Source of the DNA: Annona cherimola
Taxonomy: Eukaryota > Streptophyta > Magnoliopsida > Magnoliales > Annonaceae
DNA length: 64,000 nucleotides
Direction: 5' to 3'
NCBI GenBank assembly: GCA_030490835.1
Contig: CM059972.1
Span: 10,198,264-10,262,263, forward strand
A program made the translations under genes and the position numbers. Each line of letters opens with the position of its first letter. Position 1 is the stretch's first letter. Positions 36,860 through 47,615 of this stretch are shown piece by piece. Below the pieces are notes generated by a model, which did not search any database, had not been told where the DNA came from, and saw nothing but the letters and a program-made list of their open reading frames with translations.

Positions 36860-37467
36860 CATAATGTTTGGCACACGCATCTTTTGACTCATTTTCCTTA
36901 TTTATACATGGTGTGTTTATTTTATGATAATTTTTTTCAACCAAAATTTTTAAATTTAAAACTTTTAAGTCTCCATAATAACCTAATTTTTAATTATTTT
37001 TTTACATTTTTCTATACATACTACTCTACTTTTCAATCATTTTTAACAATTACTCATACAACTAATTTATCTATTTTAACTTTATGCCCTTTTTCCATCA
37101 TTACTACTATCACATCCATTTGTTTTTTAAACAAGCCCTTTATGATGTTTCATTAATGCTTAGCACACTCATGTTTTGACTCATTCTCCTTATTTATATA
37201 GGGTGTGTTTATTTATGATAAAATTGTTCAACCAAAATTTTTTAATTTAAAACTTTGAATTCTCTGTAACATCCTAATTTTTTAATAAATTTTTTACATT
37301 TTCCTATACATACTACCATATTTTTCAATCATTTTTACAAAATTACTCATATAACTAATTTATCTATTTTAACTTTATTTTTTATCGTTACCTCTATTAC
37401 ATAATTTTCTCTTATTTCAAAAACTTTTACACTAAATTTTTTTATCACTTTCCAAATACACCCATAA
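36860..37467. repeat. Two inverted family A MITEs carried in a segmental tandem duplication
   Basis: Copies at about 36905-37140 and 37200-37467 are each preceded by the same non-MITE flank (TTTTGACTCATT, CTCCTTATTTATA-like). Host sequence was therefore duplicated together with the element. Confidence 0.65.
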
Positions 37468-37664
37468 TTTATATTTAATTTTACATAATTAATTTTTATT
37501 TATCATATTGTTATTTTTATTTTTTAAAAAATTTATAACTTATTTTTTAACTAATCTTTATTGCCAAGCATCATTTTTTGCATTGAATAATATTTTCTCC
37601 ATTTAACGCTTTTTCTCGTATGAAAGGGGGTGTGTGTTTACCCTAAAAACTGGTCAATGTAAAA

Positions 37665-38915
37665 TAGGGGTGTAAATAGGGTCGGGTTCAACCCGAGCCC
37701 GCATCAACCCGAACCGATTTATATCATGGTTGGGTTAATATTTTAGAAATTCAGTTTTTGAAAATCGGGTTCAACCCGACCCGATTTTCAAAATCGGGTT
37801 GACTCGGGTTAGGGGGTCGGTCAACCCGAACTGACCCGATTTGACCGACCCGAATTAACCCGATTTGACCAACCCGAATCAACCCGATTCATAAGATATG
37901 TATTTGAATATGTTTATGAGAGTGTATTTCATTCATGTTGTTTGGATATTTAAATAAAATTGTGTGGAGTTTGGAAATATGTTTAACAATTTGGTTATGA
38001 AATGTTGTTTGAATTTATTTAGTTTAGAAATATATTTGGTTAATTAGTTGTGAAATTATGTTTGGATTATTTGGTTATGAGTATGTTTGGTAATGAATAA
38101 AAGTTTTGAAGAGTAAAAGTTATCAACTGATGTGATATGATAAGGGTAATGATGAGTAATAAAGAGAATAAAGTTAAAATAGATAGGTTAGTTGTGTGGA
38201 TAGTTGTATATAAATAATTGAAAAGTAGGGTAGTTATATAGGAAAATGTGAAAAAATAATTAAAAAATATGATAGTTAAAAATATGATAATTGTAGAGAG
38301 TGAAAAGTTTTAGATTGAAAAGTTTTAATTGACTTTCTCTTTCAATTGCCAAACATACCCTATATTGCATTGTAAATAGTTTGTTTAGATGTTCGCTTGC
38401 ATTGGTGATTTGAAATAACGAACAGGTCAATTGGGATTTTGAGATGTTTGTAGCTTTGATTGGAAGCCAACTAAGAATGTAAGTAAGATTATAATATTCG
38501 TTTTTTCATTTTGCATAATTTACTGCAATACTTTTACTTGGCTTTCACTTTTTGACTTGCAGGAGACATTAATTGCTCAAAGAATACAAAAGCAAAAAAA
38601 TAAATCAATTACAAAACTTATCCTCCACTTTTGAGTTACGTAGAACTTTTTAGTACTTATTGTTTTTATAATTATCATTGCTTTTTTGTTATTTTAGAAA
38701 TTTGGGTGAACAAAAACTTAACTAACATTGATAATATGTGTAATCTATTAGCCCGATTTCTAACCCGAACCGAACCGATTTGAGGTGGGTTGAAATAGGG
38801 TTGGGTTAAGGTGTGAAAAGTAGGGTTGAAAGTAGGGTTGAGTTGAGATTTTACAAGGTGGGTTAGGGTTGTATTTGTCCCAACCCGAGTCAACCCGACC
38901 CGATTTACACCCCTA
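37665..38915. mobile_element. Non-autonomous hAT-type element, 1251 bp, exact 8-bp target duplication
   Basis: Termini TAGGGGTGTAAAT and ATTTACACCCCTA are perfect inverted repeats, extended inward by GGGTCGGGTT / AACCCGACCC. ATGTAAAA sits immediately outside both ends (37657-37664 and 38916-38923). The subterminal regions hold many AACCCGA-type words. An 8-bp duplication with a TAGGG terminus is characteristic of the hAT superfamily. No transposase frame is present. A family A MITE is nested at 38079-38360. Confidence 0.9.
38079..38360. mobile_element. MITE family A nested inside the hAT element, TAT target duplication
   Basis: Starts GAGTATGTTTGGTAATG and ends GCCAAACATACCC, flanked by TAT on both sides (38076-38078 and 38361-38363). 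The body matches the 16746 and 33745 copies. Confidence 0.85.
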
Positions 38916-38924
38916 ATGTAAAAT

Positions 38925-39166
38925 GTTCACTTTAAACAACTATCATATTTTTTAATTATTTCTTTACTTCTCCGTGTATAATTATCTTATTTTTTAATTA
39001 TTTATACGCAACTACTCATTCATTCAACTTATCTATTTTAATTTTATTCTCTTTATTTTTCATCATTATCTTATCAAACTGTATTATTTTTTCTTATTTC
39101 AAAAACTTTTACATAAAAAAATTTCATCAAAAGTTTTATCACTTTCCAAACACACCCAAAGTAAAA
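38925..39166. mobile_element. MITE family A, inverted, left end eroded
   Basis: The complement-orientation body (TCTATTTTAATTTTATTCTC, CATCATTATC) ends TTATCACTTTCCAAACACAC. It lies immediately right of the hAT element's target duplication. Confidence 0.65.
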
Positions 39167-39200
39167 CAATTTTTTTTTTAAGTTTCTCAAAAAAATTAAA

Positions 39201-39481
39201 GTGTATGTTTGGCAATTGATAGAAAATGTCAAGTTAAAACTTTTCAATCTAAAACTTTTCACTTTCTATAACTATCATATTTTTTAATCATTTTTTCACA
39301 TTTTTCTGTACAACTACCTTACTTTTCAATCATTTCTACACAACTATCCACACAACTAACCTCTTTATTTTAACTTCATCATCTTTACTACTCATCATTA
39401 CCTCTATCATATTACATCATTTGACAACTTTTACTTCTTAAAACTTTTCGTCAAAAGTTTTATTCATTACCAAGCACACCC
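39201..39481. mobile_element. MITE family A, inverted
   Basis: Starts GTGTATGTTTGGCAATTG and ends TTACCAAGCACACCC. It is followed by AAAATATAAA, the same 10 bp that follow the next copy. Confidence 0.8.
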
Positions 39482-39539
39482 AAAATATAAAGATGATGTG
39501 ACATGACAAGATGATGATTAGAAATAAACTAAATACTAT

Positions 39540-39820
39540 GGGTGTGTTTGGTAATAAGTGAAAGTTGTCAAGTTAAAACTTGACAATCTAGAACTTTTCA
39601 CTCTCCACAACTACCATATTTTTTAATAATTTCTTCACATTTTTCTATATAACTACCCTACTTTTCAATCATTTCTACATAACTACCAACACAACTAACC
39701 TATCTATTTCAACTTTATCCTATTTATTTATCATCATTACTCCTATCATATCACATCATTTGACAACTTCTATTCTCTACAACTTTTCATCAAAAATTTT
39801 ATCCATTCTCAAACACACCC
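39540..39820. mobile_element. MITE family A, inverted, close relative of the 39201 copy
   Basis: Starts GGGTGTGTTTGGTAATAAG and ends TCTCAAACACACCC. It lies 58 bp from the previous copy in the same orientation and ends about 340 bp upstream of the chosen kinesin start. Confidence 0.85.
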
Positions 39821-40158
39821 AAAATATAAATTTATCAACATGAATTCCAATCCAAACCCGATTTTCAAAAATAAGGTTAGAGTTTAGATTTTACAAATAA
39901 AGTTAAGGTTAAAGTTAGAATTGATATTTTGTAAATGAAATGAATATTAGGATATAGGTGAACTCGAGTTGCAAAAAAAATAGGGGTTAAGCGCTCCACG
40001 TGGGGGCAAGCGGTTGGCTACGTTTCCTACAGAGAAAGAGCGTCCTACTAAGAACTCGCACCATTGGATCTCTTGTCTTGCAATCAACGGTCCATATTCA
40101 TTTGCAATTCAAATTCCAAACGACACTTTCCCTGTTATATGACCGTTTTGAGCATTGG

Positions 40159-43100
40159 ATGGGTCTCTCAAGTCTATTCTCTGCCCACGCTCCACCACCT
40201 CGTTCAAGGCTCTCTGTTTCAGAGCAAAATCAAGAAATCCATTTGGACCCCAGTGGTATGAAAATGCTGCCGACTCAAGAAACCCTAACTGAAAACCAAG
40301 GTACGAGTTGATCTCTTTGCCTACATTATTTAGGATTTTGGTTCCTCTTTTGCTCTTTTAGACTCGATCTTCACCATTGTTGGATCTTTAGCTCATTTAA
40401 GTTTCCGGTTTTATTCCAGACCAGATGCATGAAATCCTCTCAAGCAATGGTGACTCATTTCCTGGTACGAATGGAAACTCTTCCGCCATACCAATCTTCG
40501 TACTTCTTCTTTGATTTCCCCCTCTTTTGATGCACAAATCTAACTTGAATGATCATTCTTTCAGATCAGGAGAAGAAACCCTTGCTTTTGCAGAGGATTA
40601 ATGGCTTGAACGATAAACTAGAGGTAAATATTTCTTTCTGATACTATGAAAAATAAGTTTCAGTTACTGATTTTGAGTACTATACTGTGTGAAAATCATG
40701 ATCCAGCTATTCGCAGAATACAACTAACAGTACGTAGATCATGCCTGAGGTGTTTGAAAATTCACTATTTTCTTTTTACTTCTTTTGCGTTCCGTAGATG
40801 GTAAAAAGCATGCAATGTGCCCTATCTGAAGAAGTAAAGAAATTCATTCCAGCATCCTTTCTGGACAGTGGTCTATCAGCAGCTCTACTATCTCTTGGTT
40901 AGTTTGTTCTGTTGATGAGAGAATGCTTTTATCCCTCGTGCATTGTTCTGAAATTTCTTCTGCTAACTGGCTTGTCCGCTGGTTTTGTAGGGAACAAATA
41001 CGAAGAACTGAAGAAGAAATACCTTGAAGAGAATATTGAGAGGAAGCGCCTCTACAATGAAGTGATTGAGTTGAAAGGAAACATCAGGGTCTTTTGCAGA
41101 TGTAGGCCCTTGAGACCAGATGAAATCACAAATGGTTCTTCATCGGTGGTAGATATTGATCAGACCCAGGAGACTGAGCTGCAGATCACTTGCTCTGATT
41201 CTTCAAAGAAACAATTCAAGTTTGACTATGTTTTTGGCCCGCAAGATAATCAAGGTAAAAATCATAATATACTGATATTGCTTTTAGTTCAAATGAAAAT
41301 TGCCTCCTTTTGAGTTAATGAACTCCTGTATAATAGGAGCTAATATTCATATAATTGAGAATTCTGATTTTTATTTTACCTTGTGATAGCTTTAACCAAC
41401 AGAATGTAGGTACTTTTGGCATTTCGAGGTACTTTTTTAGGGTAATGTTCATGGATTTATAGTGTTATTACAAAATTGCTCGCCATTTCACTTTACGCTA
41501 GAAAGTGAACAGTCAGTAATGGAATTCAAACAATGCTTAATTTGCATGGACCTAGCATTACAGAATACAGATCGTTTGCTGTTATAGGAACATTATAGGA
41601 AGAGTTATTATTGAAAACATGAAATATGTTCTCAAAACCTACTTGGAATACTGAATTGGTGAAATGTTTCAGGTCTATTATTCCTGATTTCTTATTCTCT
41701 GCTGTATGTCTATTATCAATGTTTAATTTCTCAAACCGTTTATTGTCCTTTGCAGAAGTTGTCTTTGCACAGATATCACCTACTGTGACATCAGTATTGG
41801 ACGGGTTCAATGTCTGCATATTTGCATATGGCCAGACTGGGACAGGGAAAACATTTACAATGGAAGGAAGCCCAGGAAATAGAGGTGTTAACTATAGAAC
41901 ATTGGAACAACTGTTTCAGATTTCTCAAGAGAGAGGTTCCACTATGCGTTATGAGTTGTTTGTCAGCATGCTGGAAGTTTATAATGAGAAAATCAGAGAC
42001 CTTTTGCTAGATCATTCCAATCAGTCAGCAAAGAAGTAAGTATCATTCTGAAACATATTGGTGGGAATTTGTCTTTCCTGCAAGTTATGTCTTAAAGAGG
42101 AGGGAAGGATAAAGGGATTTAAAAAACACATTGGTGACGAATGATGGAATTTGAAAAGAACATGTTGGAGCATGGTTTATCAGTCTCCACAAGTACATCA
42201 ATCCATTTTTAATCTAATGAGCTTTGGGTCATGTTCAATTTACAAGGGGACTAATAACGTAAAACTTCTATTATGTCAAAAATTTGCAATCCTACGTATA
42301 CAGATTTATGGCTCTGGCATATAAAAAAATGGAGTCCTTCTGTTGCCAGTTTCTCATCCATTATTCATTATCATTACACTAATCATCTAGATGTCATCTC
42401 AATTATTGAGAATTTTGTAAATTTACTGTAAAGATTGGAGATAAAGCAAGCTTCAGATGGAAACGTATACAGATTTATGGCTCTGGCATATAAAAAAATG
42501 GAGTCCTTCTGTTGCAAGTTTCTCATCCATTATTCATTATCATTACACTAATCATCTAGATGTCATCTCAATTATTGAGAATTTTGTAAATTTACTGTAA
42601 AGATTGGAGATAAAGCAAGCTTCAGATGGAACCCAAGAAGTTTTTGGGTTGGTTGAAGCCCCAGTTTTCAGCATAGAAGAAGCATGGGAGCTACTGAAGT
42701 TTGGAAACCGAAATAGAGCTGTTGGCTCGACCAGTGCTAACCAGCTAAGCAGCCGTTCACACTGGTAATACTACGCATTCTTTTCTTTTCTTTTTTTTCC
42801 CTGTTAATTAACCATTCAATCTTTCAGCACCTTGTCCATAGTTGTCAGTTTTGATCCAGTGGCTGATGAAATGAGATAAAACTTTTGATTCATCATTGCA
42901 TGGAAAAAGCAATTCATGATGAAATAATGTCATTGACTACCTCAGTGATTTTAAAAAGTTCCATAGTGTAGCTTGCTCCTATTCCTTTCAAGTCCTTGTT
43001 TGCTTTGAAGGTGATAAAAACCTATCCTAATGATGAAGAATGCCTTGGGTGCAGCTTGTTGCGTGTCACTGTTAGGGGTGAGAGTATGTTAACTGCGCAA

Positions 43101-46047
43101 AGAAGCAGAAGTCATCTTTGGCTGGTTGATCTTGCTGGAAGTGAGCGTGTAGGAAAGACAGAAGTTGAAGGAGAAAGGCTTAAAGAATCACAATTCATTA
43201 ACAAGTCTTTATCGGCACTCGGTGATGTTATCTCAGCTCTTGCTTCCAAAAGTCCACACATACCATACAGGCATGACTAAAATTTATTTTTCAGTCGTCA
43301 GCATGATATCGCATTTTTTTTATTTATATCATAAGAGATGCTTTGTTTCTTCTCCGTGGATTTCAGGAATTCAAAGCTCACCCATTTGCTGCAGAGCTCT
43401 CTTGGTAAGCATCTTCTAATCTTTTTTTGTATTAGGGAAAATTTCTGTCATGCCTATAACATTTACTTATAATTTCTTATATACTCATAATGTTTCATAA
43501 ATTCCTCCTGTACCAATAATGTTTCACTCTAAATTCCTCTAATGCTCATGCTGTCAACATAGTCATTATTTGCCCTATTAAAAAATGTTTTTGCCCATTC
43601 AAAAATTTCTCAATTGATATAATTTAACCTTAATATGACTCAAGTGATGATAGTAAATCATCAATATGTTGCATTAAATGATTCAATAGCTATATTAAGG
43701 TTGAATTATTTTAATTAAGAAAATTTTAGAAGGGCAAAATTGTATTTTCAATGGGCTAATAACAATTGTGTTAACGACGTAAATATAATAGAATTTTAAG
43801 GCGAAATGTTGTAAATATAAGAAGAATTTATAAAACGTTGTGGGTATATTAGGAATTAAATGCAAATGTTGTGAGTATAAAAGAAATTCTTCTTTTTCAT
43901 TACATTAGATGACCACAAGCCAGGATCAAACTCACATATAGGAAATCATCTACAAACAATTTCCTAATTATAATCCAAATATTTGAAGTCCCATTCCGTT
44001 GCTGGCTTACAAATATACGTTAGTGGAACCGTCCACATTCAAGTGAAATGTCAGAATGCATATCATAGGTGGAGCATTCATCCAAGCATTGGCTTACAGA
44101 TATGTTGTTTTCCTGGGCATATTCTATCTATTATGTTAATTGCATTTTTAATTTGTATTAGATGGTGATGTTTCTGATTGTGGCAGTTGCTTTTGATTAA
44201 TGTTGGCCTGTTCATACGATGAGTGTTTTGTCCACTTGCGAACAAATATTTCTGAAGAGAGATGCTATCTGACAGTCTATGCTCAATTGAAATGGACAAA
44301 GTATCGCATTATAAATCCAATAATGTTTATAATGTGGTTACAGTGAACTCACAAGCAACACAGAATTGTCTAGAACATGTTCCGTTGACAGTAATTTAAT
44401 GCAGTCTTATGTAAAATAGCGAGAAATTATTTCATTTGATTGTTAATCAAAATGCAGGAGGAGATTGCAAGACGTTAATGTTTGTACAGATTAGCCCAAG
44501 TGCCATGGATTTGGGAGAAACTCTCTGCTCTCTCAATTTTGCCAGTCGGGTTCGTGGTATTGAGCATGGGCCTGCCCGTAAACAGTCAGACCCAATAGAA
44601 TTTTTCAAGTATAAGCAGATGGTAAATTATGTCTCCTTGAAGAATTGGAAAGAAAACCTAGGGAATGCAAGGGGGTACTCATTGGATTTACTTTTAATTT
44701 GATTTTCAGGCAGAGAAACTAAGGCAAGATGAAAGGGAATCAAAGAAAATGATGGACAGCATGAACTCATTGCAGTTGAAGTTTGCTGCTCGTGAGCAAC
44801 TTTGCAGAAATCTTCAAGAGAAGGTAGGAAAGAAACAAAATTGATCATTTGCTTCATCAAATGTGATTTTCTCATTAGAAAAGCTGTTTGAAACTTTATA
44901 CTCGTACAATTTATATGTAACACACACCAGACATTTGGGCATGCATTTTTCTACGACCATCCTATTCTGTAGGCCTCTTCCCATTAACACACAAAATCGA
45001 CTGCTGATCATCTGATTACATTTTGCTGCACTCAGTTTCTTCTTATTTTTTCTTTTTAAGTGCAAGAGTCAAGACCAAATTGGGATTCTAAATACATCTT
45101 GCATTTGTGCAACACACACCAGACATTTGGGCATGCATTTCTCTCTGAGCATCCTATTCTTTAGGCCTCTTCCTCTTCCCATTAAAACTCACCAAATCAA
45201 TTGCTGATCATTTGACCACATTTTTGTTGTGCTCGTTTTTCATGAATATCCGTTTTCTTACTTGTCTAACTTCAGAGCAAGTCAGGTGATCTATTTTTTT
45301 TTTATTTAAAAGGTTAGAGATCTTGAAAGCCAACTTGCGGAAGAAAGGAAAACCAGACTACAACAGGAGAATAGAGCTGCTGCGAGGGATCAGAAGGCCC
45401 TTGCTGAAAAAAAGCCACCACTGATCCCTTCTAATGTACGGCCACCTCTCCGTAGAATCAGCAATGTTGTGCCTATTGTGGGTCCTACTCAGGTCAGAGT
45501 TCTCCCTCAAGCAGCGAGGGAAGAGAAAGAGAACATGATTATCACACCAAAATCCACAGTTCCCCAACCAACCAAACCTCCAATGAGAGCACGCAGGGTT
45601 TCCTTGGCCTCTTCAGTTCACCCTGCAAAAGTGCAGCCCAAGAGGCGGATTTCTGTTGCCATTGTACCCAGCAGCACTAACAGTACTGCTAAATATTCAT
45701 CATGTATAAACAGTGCATCTCGTCGAATATCATTTGTGAAGGACCCAAGGAGGCAGTCAAAGCTGTTCACACCACTGCCTGAGTCTGTGGTAGCTGCAAT
45801 GACTCCAGACAGTAAAGTAAGCAGAAGCATTATCAGCAGTGCAAGCAAGTTCTTCAGCCCTTCAACAGCGCAGAGAGGCTCATGGATTCCAAATCTGCCA
45901 ACTGTTGCTTCTCCAAGACGGTCCAGGTTTGCGATCTCCAGCCCACTCAATCTAAGGGGGCTGCGGACTGCACAGACACTCAATAAGTTTTGTTTAAGCG
46001 TTCAAAGGAAAGTGGGCACATCACAGCTACCCAACAGCTTTCAGTAA
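40159..46047 (+). CDS. Kinesin-14 family motor protein (KIN14, internal motor domain)
   Basis: Twelve exons: 40159-40300, 40420-40464, 40565-40623, 40798-40897, 40991-41254, 41756-42035, 42603-42764, 43055-43270, 43367-43404, 44458-44621, 44710-44823 and 45313-46047. They join to 772 aa. Residues 119-146 form the neck, ending [12 protein letters not shown], the kinesin-14 signature directly before the motor. The motor spans about 147-475, with P-loop GQTGTGKT at 229-236, NQLSSRSH near 344-350 and DLAGSER at 376-382. A short coiled coil (about 490-560) leads to a basic Ser/Arg-rich tail with RRVSLAS, KRRISVA and RRISFV. Kinesin-14s are usually minus-end-directed microtubule motors. The start is the first in-frame ATG after an upstream stop-free leader; ATG at 40258 is an alternative (739 aa). 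Intron 8 has a GC donor (43271), and intron 6 carries a 169-bp duplication that repeats the exon 7 acceptor. Confidence 0.92.
42294..42631 (+). repeat. Near-identical 169-bp tandem duplication spanning the kinesin exon 7 acceptor
   Basis: Copy 1 is 42294-42462 and copy 2 is 42463-42631, with about one mismatch (GTTGCC versus GTTGCA). Each includes intron sequence, the acceptor CTGTAAAG and the first about 28 bp of exon 7 (ATTGGAGATAAAGC onward). Only copy 2 runs into the rest of the exon. Confidence 0.95.
43430..43893. mobile_element. Foldback element in kinesin intron 9
   Basis: Left arm (AAATTTCTGTCATGCC, ACATTTACTTAT, CTCATAATGTTTCATAAATT) and right arm (TTTATAAAACGTTGTGGG, AAATGTTGTGAGTATAAAAG, AAATTC) are inverted, imperfect copies with the apex near 43650. 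No terminal target duplication could be fixed. Confidence 0.6.
44921..45245. repeat. Tandem duplication in kinesin intron 11, period 192 bp
   Basis: CACACACCAGACATTTGGGC at 44921 recurs at 45113. Shared downstream words include CATCCTATTCT, TAGGCCTCTTCC and TGCTGATCAT. The copies are diverged. Confidence 0.8.
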
Positions 46048-47615
46048 TTTGTGTAACAAAACTGTGATCCGTGTTTGTACTATAAAGATAGCATTTGATG
46101 ATTTGAAAAAAAAAAAAAAAATTACACATGACTACAGATCCTTCTAATTTTGTATGAACATGATTGCGGATTCTTTCTTCTTATTTTGTATCAACATGAC
46201 CGCAAAGTCTTCCTCAGTGCCCACTTCCTTGTGATACTCGTGTAGTCACTGAAAGAATAAAATCTATTTCAGGGGAACATTGTACTGCTATGACCGACTA
46301 TGCTGACATCGTAGATTTACGTTGGCTGCTGAGATTCAATGGGGACCATCTTCCTTATTGAGATGGAGTCCCTACTCTCAAAAGGCAAAAAGTGTCTAAA
46401 GGGTGTTATCCCAAAAAAGAAAAAAAGTATCGAAAGGGCAATGAAAAACTGTCAAGCGGTTTCAATATTGGCTTCTGATGCTTTTAGGTTTTTGTTGCTT
46501 TTGTTTATAACGAATCTGCCAGTGTTAGTGCCAACACTCCATTTGTTGATGCCGAGAATAAACGAAGCCCCTGAAAACAAGTGGACATGAGTTAGTTTTC
46601 CTTGGTTTTAGTCTCTTCGTTATATCCGCACTACATGTCTATACTAATAAATCCAATGTCAATTCTTGAGAGTGGGTTGGGGAAACAATTGGCATGTTTT
46701 GTTATTAGTTGGGTTGCAACAAATAAACTGAGTGAGGAATTGCATGAAAACAGGATCTGCTATTGGATTCTCGGTTATCCATAGATATATTAAGATGGGA
46801 AGCATATAAATTTCATAGTTGTTACCAGTATCTTTATTCACAAATAACAAGCAGATAATTAGGGGCGATCAGAAGATTCAGGACACTGCAGTTTGTAAAA
46901 TGGAAATTTTTCCTTTACGGTTTGCGATAGAATGATGATGGGCAATGGCCAAAGAATCTCCTAGATTGGAGATCTAATCCACTGATATTCAGGTTTTACT
47001 GAAATCACTGCAGTATTAGAATTCTTGCCTGATTATCAGCTAGGAAATTGAAAAATCTGGATTATTAGATTTCCTATTGATGTATGAACAAGAAAGACAT
47101 GAGGATTTGCGTCAAATTTCAACAATTATCCGACAGAAGATAGTAAATGAGAAGATGAGTGCTACTGTCTAGAATTTTTCTTCAAAATCCTTCACTTATC
47201 TTTCAAATGGAACCACCCCAATAGTCGATGAAAGGGACAGGGGCAAATGACTATGGATGATTAGTTTGTTTTCCTATTTATGCTGAAGTACAAATTGCAC
47301 AAGGAAAACTTCCCAATAAGGCACGAAGCTAAATTCAAGAAGCTTTGGTACTTGATGAACAACTCTACAAACACAACCTTAAATTTCAACCTGCATTCTC
47401 TGATGTCATATTGCCATGCCAACCAAATGTCATGTGGGAAGGGATGAATAACAATACAAATACGAATAACTTCTTTTACAAATTTGAAGTAGCAAGACCA
47501 AAAGAACAAGACGCCAGTCATGTATAAACATACTTTTCCGTGGAACATTTCATGAACTTTGATGTTTTTAACCCACTAAGACTTCTGTTGACTTGCACTC
47601 ATTACCAAGATGTCA
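46048..47615. other. Convergent intergenic region (3' ends of kinesin and cyclin)
   Basis: Non-coding. An A15 tract sits at about 46107-46121, just after the kinesin stop, and AATAAA lies near 46255. No repeat family or further gene recognised. Confidence 0.6.

Larger units (their letters stand above)
32077..40158. other. Intergenic spacer between DENN gene and kinesin, transposon-dense
   Basis: No coding gene supported. It holds a nested foldback pair (32866-33600), a hAT-like end (34380-34545), a family B hairpin (35215-35425), a hAT element with a nested MITE (37665-38915), and about ten family A copies concentrated between 35.5 and 39.8 kb. The last approximately 200 bp before 40159 are the probable kinesin leader. 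Confidence 0.7.
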
